A DNA stretch of 64,000 nucleotides, taken from contig NZ_FTNU01000012.1 of assembly GCF_900156515.1 (NCBI RefSeq), forward strand, positions 1-64,000, in the 5' to 3' direction. Made by a program: the position numbers and the translations under genes. This document shows positions 1-8,103 of the stretch, piece after piece; position 1 is the first letter of the stretch; each line of letters begins with the position of its first letter. Below the pieces are notes generated by a model. The model was not told where the DNA came from and ran no database searches. It saw only the letters and a program-made list of their open reading frames with translations. This DNA comes from Moraxella cuniculi DSM 21768. GTDB taxonomy: Bacteria; Pseudomonadota; Gammaproteobacteria; Pseudomonadales; Moraxellaceae.

Positions 1-38
1 ATCACAGACAGCTTGAAATCAAGTGTGTATTTTGCCAT
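1..38 (-). CDS. IS3-family transposase OrfA, N-terminal fragment cut by the window edge
   Basis: ATG at 38 on the minus strand opens MAKYTLDFKLSV and runs off the left edge after 12 codons. Known IS150-type OrfA proteins start very similarly (MAKYSxEFKL...). OrfA is the helix-turn-helix half of the transposase, normally joined to the DDE half OrfB by frameshifting. The short length limits certainty, but the correct spacing from the terminal repeat supports it. Confidence 0.6.
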   Translation of the reverse strand, partial: MAKYTLDFKLSV

Positions 39-43
39 AGAAA

Positions 44-86
44 GCACCCCAAGAGTTAGTAGTGGAATGTCTAACTTTTGGGGTGC
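44..86. repeat. Inverted repeat (16 bp arms) at the IS end
   Basis: Arms 44-59 and 71-86 are complementary with one mismatch and an 11-base loop. The right arm is part of the terminal repeat. A hairpin here in an RNA entering the element from outside would cover the OrfA start region, a common way for insertion sequences to block read-in expression. The function is inferred. Confidence 0.6.
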
Positions 87-183
87 GGTTCACTGCCAAG
101 GTGTTATTTTATTTAAAAAATTAGCAATAATAAATATACAGTCAAGTTTTTTATCAATTTATAAAACAAAGCTACAATTTAAC

Positions 184-543
184 TTAACAGCCATCTTGAC
201 CGCTTTTTTTCCATGCTACCAACTGCTCAATCAAATCAATCAGTGCTGCTCGCTCGCTAGGCTCAAGCTCGGCAATGGCATTCATAACACGCCTTGCCTC
301 ATCGTTAATTGTTGGATTGGCATTTGTCAAAAAATCTGTCGTCTCACAGTTGAATAATAATGCAAACTCTGACAGTCGCTTGATTGTCGGCATAATCCCT
401 CCACGCTCCATTCTAGAAATCGCATCATTACTAATACCGATATGCTCTGCCACTTGTGCTTGAGTATATCCTGCCAGCTGGCGTTTGCTTGCTATTGCCT
501 TGCCGATCGACTTACTTAAGTTCTTATCTGTTCTTTGTGTCAT
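184..543 (-). CDS. XRE-family helix-turn-helix transcriptional regulator
   Basis: About 119 residues from the ATG at 543, chosen because GAGGG lies just upstream; an in-frame ATG at 576 lacks such a site. The N-terminal half is a lambda-Cro/C1 type HTH, with YTQAQVAEHIGISNDAISRMERG giving helices 2-3 and PTIKRLSEFALLFNC following. The C-terminal half is a short acidic helix-rich tail (EARRVMNAIAELEPSERAAL) as seen in small phage-like or toxin-antitoxin repressors. It is transcribed away from the dynamin operon. A 19-base palindrome at 602-620 in front of it is a probable autoregulatory operator. It could repress the dynamin operon as well as itself, but that is inference from position only. 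Confidence 0.8.
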   Translation of the reverse strand: MTQRTDKNLSKSIGKAIASKRQLAGYTQAQVAEHIGISNDAISRMERGGIMPTIKRLSEFALLFNCETTDFLTNANPTINDEARRVMNAIAELEPSERAALIDLIEQLVAWKKSGQDGC

Positions 544-576
544 ATCGCCCTCACTTTTCATGTCTAGTGTAGGCAT

Positions 577-808
577 TTAATGCTTGAAGTACAGATTGTT
601 TAAGTTATATAATATAACTTTAAGTTCTTATAGGTCGGTATTTGCGTGCCAAATCTAAATTTTAGACTTAGTCTAGCATAATTTTGAACCAACACCCATA
701 TCGCCAAAAATTGCTGCGTCATGATAAGACGCACCCTGCAAGCAAGCTACTATCTTTCTGGATAAAATTTTGTTACCTTATACAAAACGGTTTTTTGAAT
801 GATTTTTT
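577..808. other. Divergent intergenic region between XRE gene and dynamin operon
   Basis: Besides the 602-620 palindrome it holds a 13-base dyad TAGACT-T-AGTCTA at 663-675 and a small hairpin TGCGTC/GACGCA at 715-720/728-733. No convincing sigma-70 promoter for the rightward operon was found. A weak TTTCTG-N18-TATACA is present near 748-777. The 809 start codon has no clear Shine-Dalgarno sequence. Confidence 0.45.
602..620. promoter_or_regulatory. 19-bp perfect palindrome, probable operator of the XRE regulator
   Basis: AAGTTATAT-A-ATATAACTT is perfectly symmetric and sits 59 bases upstream of the XRE start codon, in the region where its promoter must be. It also contains TATAAT-like words on both strands. 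A dyad overlapping the promoter is the usual arrangement for an autorepressing Cro-like protein. Confidence 0.5.
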
Positions 809-1519
809 ATGAGTGCATCACAACAAAGTATTATCGTTCGCCAATGGCACATTATCCAATTCTTGCTAAGAAGTAGCGGTTATGTCTCAACCAATGACAT
901 CAAATCCTATCTGGACACCAAGCAGATTCCTGCCGAGATACGCACCATTCAGCGTGATATGGCTACGCTTGCAACTGCCCTACCTCTAGAATGCCGCAAA
1001 GATGACAAGCCATACAGCTGGCGTTGGCAGCGGCTTGAGAATGTTGAGCGTGTCGATCTTAGCCTGTCTGAGATGCTGGTTTTTCATCAGGTTGATACTC
1101 AATTAAGGGGCGTGTTGCCTGCCGATTTAATGGAGCGTCTAGAGCCGTTGTTGTCTCGCTCACGGCTGACTTTGGCAATGATAGGACAGGACTTGGATAT
1201 GCACCTAAACACAGACAGCACGGACACTCCGAGCGGTCAATCAATCAAGAAAAAAGGCACACAAGGATTCATCAACCCCTACACCTCTCCAGCGGGCATA
1301 CTGTACAAATGGTTGCGTCAGATGAAGTCGCACCTTCGCCGTACCCAAACGGACAAAATCACGCCGCGTATCTTGTTCGAACAACTGCCACACTGGCGAA
1401 CATTGGTTAGCACCGAAGATTTGCAGAATCTCGAAACCGAACTGCTCAATATCGGACTGCACCCACTTTCTCAGGAAATCCATCAGACACTCAAAAAATC
1501 CAACAACCCAACAAACTAA
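809..1519 (+). CDS. Winged-HTH regulator of the WYL-regulator type lacking a WYL domain
   Basis: 236 residues. The N-terminal ~70 residues look like the winged HTH that begins WYL-family regulators (RQWHIIQFLLRSSGYVST, then AEIRTIQRDMATL as recognition helix). The C-terminal part does not show the WYL core and the protein is about 100 residues shorter than typical WYL regulators. It is the first gene of the operon, 13 bases before the first GTPase. In defence islands such regulators often silence or ligand-gate the genes after them, so local control of the operon is the likely role. ATG 809 is the first start available and has no obvious ribosome binding site, suggesting low expression or a leaderless message. 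Confidence 0.65.
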   Translation: MSASQQSIIVRQWHIIQFLLRSSGYVSTNDIKSYLDTKQIPAEIRTIQRDMATLATALPLECRKDDKPYSWRWQRLENVERVDLSLSEMLVFHQVDTQLRGVLPADLMERLEPLLSRSRLTLAMIGQDLDMHLNTDSTDTPSGQSIKKKGTQGFINPYTSPAGILYKWLRQMKSHLRRTQTDKITPRILFEQLPHWRTLVSTEDLQNLETELLNIGLHPLSQEIHQTLKKSNNPTN

Positions 1520-1532
1520 CTAGGAATGTATC

Positions 1533-3230
1533 ATGAAATTTTACAAACAACAAATTCTTAGCGATCACTGGTCGCAGATAATGGACATCGCCGAGCGTTA
1601 TGAGGCAAACCAAGCCCTACAGCGTTATAAACCACAGGTGGATAACTTCATCATGCGTGTGCCGCTGGTAGGGGTGTTCAGTGCTGGCAAATCAACTCTG
1701 CTAAACCGCTTACTTGGCGACAAACTGCTGGCTACCGACATCGACCCCAGAACCTCCATCGCCACCGAACTACATTATGGCACCGAAGAGCGGTTCATTG
1801 GGCATTTGGCAGATGGCACGACCATCTCACTGTCTCGTGATGATGTATCAAATGAGAACATCGACCGCATCACGCCACACAATACAGCCGGTAAACAAGG
1901 CTGGCTATCTGCATATCTGCCATCACCAGTGCTGGAGCAGTTTCCTCATGTTTGCTTGGTGGATTTGCCAGGGCTGGACTCAAACCTTGTCAGCCACAAT
2001 CAGATGATTGACCACTATGTTCAACGCAGCCTAGCTTATTGTATCGTTGTCTCTATCGAAGATGGTGAGCTAAAAGCCTCGACACAGGATTTCTTACAGG
2101 CTCTCAGAATCAACGCCATGCCAGTGATTTTGATCATCACCAAAAGCGACAGAAAACCTGATGACGAAGTCGCCGCCATCAGTGCCAAAATCACCCAATC
2201 CATCACCAGTCTTTTGGGGCGTGAGCCGCTAAAAGTCGCGACAGTGTCAGCTCGTAAAGAAATCAATCTTGACGAAATCATCGAGGCATTGGCTCTGGTA
2301 GAAAGCCAAGCCGAGCTGCGGTTTGATGAAGTGGTGGCAAATCCGATTGTCTCAGAGCTACAGTTTTTGGTACAGAATCTGGACAAGCGGATTAATACAG
2401 AGAATTTGACCGTCGCTCAACTGCTCCATGACAAAGCAGAACTGCAAGAAAGCCTTAGCCAGTTTCGTGCAAATCTAAACAAAGAAATTCGAGAGCTAGA
2501 ATCACAATCAGCCAAGATCGCCAACCGAATCAGCGAAAATGTCAAAAGCAGCCTAAGCTCCCAACTGGACACCCTAGCCCACCATCTTGTCAATGGACAA
2601 GACATCAGTCGCATGGTTGAGAATAATGTGCGTCTTACCATCAGCCAAGGTATCCAGAGCCAGCTTTTGCCCATCATCAATGCCCATGTAGGACACATTC
2701 AGGACTCCATACCCAATGCCCTAAATGTACAAAACCCTGATATCAGCCTGAATAACCAAAGCCAAGATAATTTTAGCTTTGGTGATTTGCTCAGTACGCT
2801 AAGCCCTATTTTGGCATTAATAAAAATCCACCCTGTGGCACGCATTGTGTCATTGTTACCAACCATTGTAGGCTTGCTGGACGGCTTGCTCTCTATAGGC
2901 AAAAAAGAACAGCTCAAAGAACAACAGCTGCAATTGGCACGCGAAAAGATACTGTACGAAGTCATTCCTAATGTGCAGACGCAGGCACAAAGCAGCTTAA
3001 ACGAAATCATCGGTGAGAATATCCGAGCAGTAAAAGCACAGATTGAGCTACAGATACAAGAACGCAACGACCAGATTGACGCTCAGCTGTCTCGCATTCA
3101 GGCAGATATTCAGCTAAGCCAAGCCGAGCAAGAAGCACGCAGACAGGGCTACCAAGCAGACCAGACTGTCTTACAAAATTTATTAGCAAATCTAACATCA
3201 ACACCCAACCTTAAGGAACAAGCTCAATGA
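1533..3230 (+). CDS. Dynamin-like GTPase 1
   Basis: 565 residues. GTPase signatures in order: G1 GVFSAGKST (47-55), a Thr-containing G2 loop DPRTSIATEL (about 71-80), G3 DLPG (144-147) and G4 TKSD (203-206). A long helical region follows (about 280-400). A hydrophobic stretch (about 417-455, SPILALIKI...LLPTIVGLLDGLL) is the likely membrane-inserting paddle, and a final Gln-rich coiled coil runs from about 458 to 540. This is the domain plan of bacterial dynamin-like proteins, which bind and remodel membranes on GTP hydrolysis. AGGA lies 8 bases before the ATG. Its stop overlaps the next start (ATGA), so the two GTPases are translationally coupled and may act as a pair, as bacterial dynamins often do. 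Signatures are clear; the specific role is unknown. Confidence 0.88.
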   Translation: MKFYKQQILSDHWSQIMDIAERYEANQALQRYKPQVDNFIMRVPLVGVFSAGKSTLLNRLLGDKLLATDIDPRTSIATELHYGTEERFIGHLADGTTISLSRDDVSNENIDRITPHNTAGKQGWLSAYLPSPVLEQFPHVCLVDLPGLDSNLVSHNQMIDHYVQRSLAYCIVVSIEDGELKASTQDFLQALRINAMPVILIITKSDRKPDDEVAAISAKITQSITSLLGREPLKVATVSARKEINLDEIIEALALVESQAELRFDEVVANPIVSELQFLVQNLDKRINTENLTVAQLLHDKAELQESLSQFRANLNKEIRELESQSAKIANRISENVKSSLSSQLDTLAHHLVNGQDISRMVENNVRLTISQGIQSQLLPIINAHVGHIQDSIPNALNVQNPDISLNNQSQDNFSFGDLLSTLSPILALIKIHPVARIVSLLPTIVGLLDGLLSIGKKEQLKEQQLQLAREKILYEVIPNVQTQAQSSLNEIIGENIRAVKAQIELQIQERNDQIDAQLSRIQADIQLSQAEQEARRQGYQADQTVLQNLLANLTSTPNLKEQAQ

Positions 3231-4711
3231 ACGAGCAAAATTTTGATGTTGCAGCTCGTTATGACTTTCTTTGTCGAGCTCTGACCAAAGATAGCGACGC
3301 AGACACGCTTGCTTATCACGCCGATGAACAGCTCAACAAGCTAAATCACCACATCAATCACGACCTTGTGGCACTTGCTCGCCAAGACTCGCCTGATGGC
3401 TTTACAGACATTCTAAAAAATCTCAACAGCGAGCTGATACGCTTGCGTGAGTTTTGTGAATTTCCTGATTTGGCAACCAAGGCAGTGGTTGCTGTCGGTG
3501 GCAGATTCAGTGCGGGCAAATCAAGCTTTTTAAACACACTGCTTGGCAAAAAACAACTGGTCGTGGAGATTGACCCAACAACTTCCCTGCCCACTTATCT
3601 CCTAAAAGGCGATAGCGACAACATCATCGCAATCAACCTGTTTCATAACAAAATCTCGCTGAGTCATGATGAGTTTTTGAGCCTGACGCATGACGAAAAG
3701 GACAAATACGGCAGCCAAGTCGGCAGCGTGCTGTCAGCCGTCTTTATCAGTGATGGTCAATTCCCATGGCAAAACCTTGCCCTGCTGGACACACCGGGCT
3801 ACACCAAGCCTGATGAAGCACTCAACAATCAGCGTACAGATGAGGACATCGCTCGCCTACAGCTCAACGCCGCCAACTTTATCATTTGGTTGGTATCGGC
3901 AGAAGATGGCGTGATAAAAGAGGACGATCTGGCATTCTTGTCAGGGCTAAATGCCACTATCCCAAAACTTGTGCTGATAAACAAGGCGGACAAAAAGACC
4001 CCCGAAGAAGTCGAGCAAATCACCACACTCACCAAACAAACCCTAAAAGGACATGGCATCAATGTGATCGATGTGCTGCCTGTCTCACGCAAAAAACAAG
4101 ACTACCCACTAGATGCCATCATGGGATATTTTGACCAGTGGAATCAGACAGCCACCGAGCCGAGATTTGCCAAGAATTTTGCCAAGCAATTCGGCAGTTA
4201 TCAGCAGCACCTTGAGTCAGCCATCGAGAAGCACAGCAAACAACTCTCCCTAGCCAATCAGATGATAGCCATCAGTGATGATGGCGAGATGGACACGATA
4301 GCAACAACCATCAAAAACAACATCGCAAGACAAATCACCGACTGGCAAACCACCCTAGCACAGCTTGAGCAACTAAAACAAGAATTTTTTGCCACTTTTA
4401 ACCAGCTTGCCATAGCTTTTGGCATACAATCCCCAACCAACAACGCAAACAAGGAGTCAGCAATGAGCGACCTAGCAACAAACGAACCAACCACCATCGC
4501 CAAATCTATCCAAGAGATGGATATCCAGTCCAGAAAACAAATCGCCAGCAGTGAGTCGCTGTCTGACGAGCAGCAAATCGCCCTTGCCAAAGACTACTCC
4601 ATCGTGGTACATCGAGCATTGGCAAGCAATCCAAAGCTATGCGAAGCGGCACAGATGTTGTTGCTAGAACAAAAAAAAGCCAGACCCAACAATCTTGGAA
4701 GCACTTTGTAA
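3227..4711 (+). CDS. Dynamin-like GTPase 2, C-terminus entering LRV repeats
   Basis: 494 residues starting in the ATGA overlap with GTPase 1. G1 is GRFSAGKSS (92-100), G3 DTPG (188-191) and G4 NKAD (252-255). An N-terminal helical segment precedes the GTPase domain, and a helical region (about 320-400) follows. There is no strong hydrophobic paddle. The last 40 residues contain HRALASNPKLCEAAQMLLLE, one unit of the LRV-type repeat that continues in the next ORF. Immediately after it an A8 run (4671-4678) is followed by a short out-of-register tail and stop. With seven A residues the frame would continue into the next ORF, giving a GTPase-LRV protein of about 895 residues. I therefore read this as the front half of a fused or frameshifted gene; an 8-A sequencing artefact is possible. 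Confidence 0.85.
   Translation: MNEQNFDVAARYDFLCRALTKDSDADTLAYHADEQLNKLNHHINHDLVALARQDSPDGFTDILKNLNSELIRLREFCEFPDLATKAVVAVGGRFSAGKSSFLNTLLGKKQLVVEIDPTTSLPTYLLKGDSDNIIAINLFHNKISLSHDEFLSLTHDEKDKYGSQVGSVLSAVFISDGQFPWQNLALLDTPGYTKPDEALNNQRTDEDIARLQLNAANFIIWLVSAEDGVIKEDDLAFLSGLNATIPKLVLINKADKKTPEEVEQITTLTKQTLKGHGINVIDVLPVSRKKQDYPLDAIMGYFDQWNQTATEPRFAKNFAKQFGSYQQHLESAIEKHSKQLSLANQMIAISDDGEMDTIATTIKNNIARQITDWQTTLAQLEQLKQEFFATFNQLAIAFGIQSPTNNANKESAMSDLATNEPTTIAKSIQEMDIQSRKQIASSESLSDEQQIALAKDYSIVVHRALASNPKLCEAAQMLLLEQKKARPNNLGSTL
4670..4679 (+). other. A8 homopolymer at the junction of GTPase 2 and LRV ORF (frameshift site)
   Basis: The run C-A8-G is read CAA AAA AAA GCC in the GTPase 2 frame. The LRV ORF uses the frame starting one base later (AAA AAA AAG CCA). 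Deleting one A joins both frames without a stop. Such tracts change length in replication and can also slip in transcription, so the site could switch between split and fused products. Confidence 0.6.
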
Positions 4712-5915
4712 CAACCCCTCTTTGGCAAAAACAGCCTTTTCAGTTCTTGAAAGCAAGTTCGAAACTGCGAATCTGACAAACCTGATTATCAATCTTTATG
4801 CCAGCTATCCATTTGATGAAGCAGAGCAAGCTGAGATTATTGCTAATGCCAACACTAACCAATCACAACTCCAAGGTCTTGCCAAAAACCCCAAGCTAAC
4901 CAATAAAAATCAAGTTTTGTTTAACGAGAAATCAGAATCTAAAACCTCTTCTATGTTTGGTAACTACACCTCAACTAAATATACATATAATGAAGAAGTT
5001 CGTACATGCTTGGCAGAAAATCCTTCATTAACCGAAGAAGTGCAACAAGAGCTTAGTAAAGATGGATCAAATAGTGTGTTATGCACCCTAGCAAAAAATC
5101 CAAATCTTGACAAGCAGTTGCAACTCGACTGGGTACGGAATGGTGGCTATCAGCTCAAAAAACACCTTGCCCGTAACAATAATTTATCAGATGAAGCCCA
5201 GAGAATAATAGTAGATGATGGTGATTTTGGTGGTATTTTTCAAAATTTGGCTCGTAACAAAGCAACCATTCCTGAATTGCAAATAAAACTCGCCAGAAAG
5301 TCCTCTGAGATCAAAAAGAGCCTCGCCTCTTTAACAACACTACATAGACGAGCACAGCTTATCCTAATAGACGACAGCGAAATCGATATCCGTGCCACGA
5401 TGGCTAAGAATGTTATGATCTGTAGTGAGATTGAAGATAGATTGCTGGCAGATGAGGTGGAAGTTAAAAAAAGCTTGGCAAGAAATAAACACCTTAACCT
5501 AAAGCTACAGACCGCACTGGCTAATGAGAGTGATGATATCCCACAGATACTGGCAGCCAATGAGCATCTGCTGGAAGAGGTGCAACTGCTGCTGTGCCAG
5601 TCAGAAGACCAGAAGGTCAGAGATCAACTTGCCAAAAATCTCACCATCACCCCAAGCAGTCAGCTGGTGCTTGTCAATGATGAATACAAAAACAGCAAAG
5701 AACTATTGGCAGAAAATATCAATATCATCGAAGAGGTGCAACTGATACTTGCCAATGACGAAGACAGCGACATCAGAGCCAAATTGGCAAGTAATATCGG
5801 CATCGCCCTATCAGCCCAAAAGATACTGGCAAATGGTCTTGATACCGATGTCATCGACAATCTGCTTGCCAACCCAAGCCTTGCCGATGAAGCCAGAGCA
5901 ATCATACTGGACTAA
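4695..5915 (+). CDS. Leucine-rich-variant (LRV) repeat protein, probable C-terminal half of GTPase 2
   Basis: 406 residues from a TTG at 4695, overlapping the previous stop by 17 bases and without a visible ribosome binding site. The open frame itself extends back to the A8 tract. From end to end it is built of about 14 repeats of 24-27 residues with the pattern LAxNxxLxxxxQxxL...D..xVR. Examples are LAENPSLTEEVQQEL, LAKNPNLDKQLQL, LAANEHLLEEVQLLL and LLANPSLADEARAII. This matches the LRV family of alpha/3-10 helical solenoids (first described in Azotobacter), which serve as binding scaffolds. One unit lies upstream in the other frame, so the solenoid was once continuous with GTPase 2. A likely role is target or partner recognition for the dynamins; this is inference. 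Confidence 0.75.
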   Translation: MEALCNNPSLAKTAFSVLESKFETANLTNLIINLYASYPFDEAEQAEIIANANTNQSQLQGLAKNPKLTNKNQVLFNEKSESKTSSMFGNYTSTKYTYNEEVRTCLAENPSLTEEVQQELSKDGSNSVLCTLAKNPNLDKQLQLDWVRNGGYQLKKHLARNNNLSDEAQRIIVDDGDFGGIFQNLARNKATIPELQIKLARKSSEIKKSLASLTTLHRRAQLILIDDSEIDIRATMAKNVMICSEIEDRLLADEVEVKKSLARNKHLNLKLQTALANESDDIPQILAANEHLLEEVQLLLCQSEDQKVRDQLAKNLTITPSSQLVLVNDEYKNSKELLAENINIIEEVQLILANDEDSDIRAKLASNIGIALSAQKILANGLDTDVIDNLLANPSLADEARAIILD

Positions 5916-5937
5916 TATGCACAGTTAAGGAACTCCG

Positions 5938-8052
5938 ATGGACACACAAACACATCAACACAGGCTACAGACACTGGTAACAAGCCTTACCCCATGGCAG
6001 GACAGTCTCTGTGATGAGATAAGTCAGCTAAAACAGCTACAAAAGGCGTTCGCAGATAAGCTAGACCGCTTCTCCCAAGACGAGCAAACCCTCAACATCG
6101 CCATCATGGGGCAGGTCAAAGCAGGTAAGAGCAGTTTTTTGAATGCCTTATTGTTTGACGGCAAGCCGATATTGCCCGAAGCCGCCACCCCAAAAACCGC
6201 CAATCTGACACGGATTGGCTATGCTGACACGCCCACTCTGGAGGTGGAGTTTTTTGGCGAAAAAGAGTGGCAAAGTGTCGTAGCACTGGCAAAAACTGAC
6301 GGCACGCACAGCGAGATAAAAGTCGCCAAAGAACAGCTGGCGATGGTACAGGCAGCAGGGATAGACCCTATCGCCGTACTACAACAGGGTAGCTACCGCA
6401 AGCAAAGCGACAACATCGATGAAATCATGCTGGTGCTAAACGACTATGCAGGCAATGATGGCAAATACACCGCCCTTGTCAAGATGATACGCCTATACCT
6501 ACCGATTGCCGAGCTGGCTGGCTATAATATCATTGACACCCCCGGCATGAATGACCCTGTCATCAGTCGCACCCAACGCACCAAAGAAGAGATGGCAAAT
6601 AGCGATGTGGTGTTTTTTCTCTCTCGTGCCAGTAATTTTTTGGACGCGTCAGATGCCGAGCTATTGACCAGTCAATTGCCAGAAGCAGGTGTCAAGCGTC
6701 TGGTACTGGTGGCAGGACAATATGATTCGGCAATCGACCAAGATGGCTACGACAGAAAAAGCCTCGCCGACACTGAGGCGAACCTCACCAAGCGAATCAT
6801 CAATCGTGCCAAAACAGACATCGGCAGAATCGCCGAACAAAAACACCGTGCAGGACAGCATACCGTTGCCGAGCTGCTACAGGCAATGGGCGAACCGATT
6901 CTCTCCAGCACCTATGCACATGGCTTTGCCAACTGGTCGCCTGACAACTGGGGCAAGGGCATGGCTCACGCCCATCAGTCTCTGACAGAGCTGGCAAGAG
7001 ACGAATGGCAATACGAGTTCAGCCAAGCCGATTGGGTGCGTATCAGCGGCTTTGAGGCACTAAAAAACGCCTACGAACAAGCACGCCAAGACAAAATAGC
7101 CATCATCGAAAGCCAAAAGGCAGGATTATTGCCTGAGGCACAGCAAAACTTAAGCGAATGGCTAAAACGCCTAACAGAGCAGCTAAGCACTCGGATTGCA
7201 ACGCTCCAAAACAGCGACATCACTTCGCTGAACCAAAAGCAGTCCGAATACGAGGGCAAAGTACAAAGTATCGCATCTAAGCTTGAGGCGGTAATATCTG
7301 CGACAATCGATCAGGCTCGCACCCAGCAACAAGAGATTGTCCAGTCGTTAAAACAAGAAATGGCAAGCCACAGCCAAATCAGCACGCATACAGGCACAAG
7401 AATCAGAGAGGAATCTTATGAGGTCAGTGCTGCAAAGTTGTTTAAACCATGGACATGGTTTAAAAAGGAGACTCGTTATCGCACTTATACCCAGAGCTAC
7501 GAATACATCTCCGCCAGCGAGGCAGTGGAGAATCTTACCAATTATGCCCATGGCTGTATCAGCGATCTTGAGTTGGCATTTGGTCAATTGGTCAATGAAC
7601 GCACCATCAAGCTGCAATTACGCAAAGCCTTGTTTGAAGTCGTAAGCAGTACTGATGGCGATTTTGACGCCAGACAATTTCGCAATCTCATTGACCAAAG
7701 CATCGATCGCCTGAACCTGCCAAGTCTACGCCTATCACTGGGCGATGTCGGCAGCGAAATCAGCAGTCAATTCCAAGGTGAGGTAACAAGCTACAGCGAG
7801 CAAGCAGCACTAAAAAGACAGCTTGAGCAATCGCTAACGGAAGTGTACCGAGCGGTCTGCCGAGAGTTTGACAGTGCGACAAATCAGGTCATCAAACAGC
7901 TAAACCACACAAAGGGCAACCTTGCCAACCAGCTGACAGATGACATCACCCGAGAGATAGAGCAGCTCAAGACCGACCTGCAGGACAAGCAGGAGGTATT
8001 GGCAGGCTACGAAAAATTGCTTCGGCAGTTACAAGAGTATCAAGCCAGCTAA
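5938..8052 (+). CDS. Dynamin-like GTPase 3
   Basis: 704 residues, with AAGGA six bases before the ATG. G1 is GQVKAGKSS (58-66), G2 is probably the Thr-rich PEAATPKTANLT (80-91) and G3 DTPG (200-203). The expected NKxD of G4 is replaced by AGQYD (259-263), so guanine specificity may be altered. An insertion follows G1 (about 105-185). The C-terminal half is helical and coiled coil, with an unusual basic-aromatic patch KLFKPWTWFKKE near 500-511 that could be an amphipathic membrane-contact segment in place of a hydrophobic paddle. It lies 22 bases after the LRV ORF and ends the operon before a hairpin terminator. It resembles LeoA-type large bacterial dynamins; the exact family assignment needs a profile search. 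Confidence 0.82.
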   Translation: MDTQTHQHRLQTLVTSLTPWQDSLCDEISQLKQLQKAFADKLDRFSQDEQTLNIAIMGQVKAGKSSFLNALLFDGKPILPEAATPKTANLTRIGYADTPTLEVEFFGEKEWQSVVALAKTDGTHSEIKVAKEQLAMVQAAGIDPIAVLQQGSYRKQSDNIDEIMLVLNDYAGNDGKYTALVKMIRLYLPIAELAGYNIIDTPGMNDPVISRTQRTKEEMANSDVVFFLSRASNFLDASDAELLTSQLPEAGVKRLVLVAGQYDSAIDQDGYDRKSLADTEANLTKRIINRAKTDIGRIAEQKHRAGQHTVAELLQAMGEPILSSTYAHGFANWSPDNWGKGMAHAHQSLTELARDEWQYEFSQADWVRISGFEALKNAYEQARQDKIAIIESQKAGLLPEAQQNLSEWLKRLTEQLSTRIATLQNSDITSLNQKQSEYEGKVQSIASKLEAVISATIDQARTQQQEIVQSLKQEMASHSQISTHTGTRIREESYEVSAAKLFKPWTWFKKETRYRTYTQSYEYISASEAVENLTNYAHGCISDLELAFGQLVNERTIKLQLRKALFEVVSSTDGDFDARQFRNLIDQSIDRLNLPSLRLSLGDVGSEISSQFQGEVTSYSEQAALKRQLEQSLTEVYRAVCREFDSATNQVIKQLNHTKGNLANQLTDDITREIEQLKTDLQDKQEVLAGYEKLLRQLQEYQAS

Positions 8053-8069
8053 ATCAAACCATCCACATC

Positions 8070-8103
8070 TGCCACCGATTGCACGGCTTTCGGTGGCAAT
8101 TTA
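8070..8103 (+). terminator. Hairpin terminator of the dynamin operon
   Basis: TGCCACCGA (8070-8078) pairs with TCGGTGGCA (8090-8098), followed by a short T-containing run. The U tract is weak, so termination may be partial. Confidence 0.5.

Larger units (their letters stand above)
1..92 (-). mobile_element. Left end of an IS3-family (IS150-like) insertion sequence, running off the window
   Basis: Read on the minus strand, a terminal inverted repeat occupies 92 down to 68, beginning TGAACCGCACC and ending TTAGACA. This matches the TG...CCCC.AAAAGTT.GACA ends of IS3/IS150-group elements as I know them. It is followed 30 bases later by an ORF start that reads like an OrfA N-terminus. The element's outer boundary is therefore near base 92 and the body lies to the left, outside the window. 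An inner imperfect copy of the repeat (44-59) can pair with 71-86. Whether the element is intact cannot be judged. Confidence 0.7.

Noticed and set aside
4470-4690. Premature stop in GTPase 2 as plain pseudogene decay
   Set aside because: All GTPase motifs and the LRV frame are clean on both sides; only the A8 tract breaks the frame, so a switch or single-base event is more likely than general decay.
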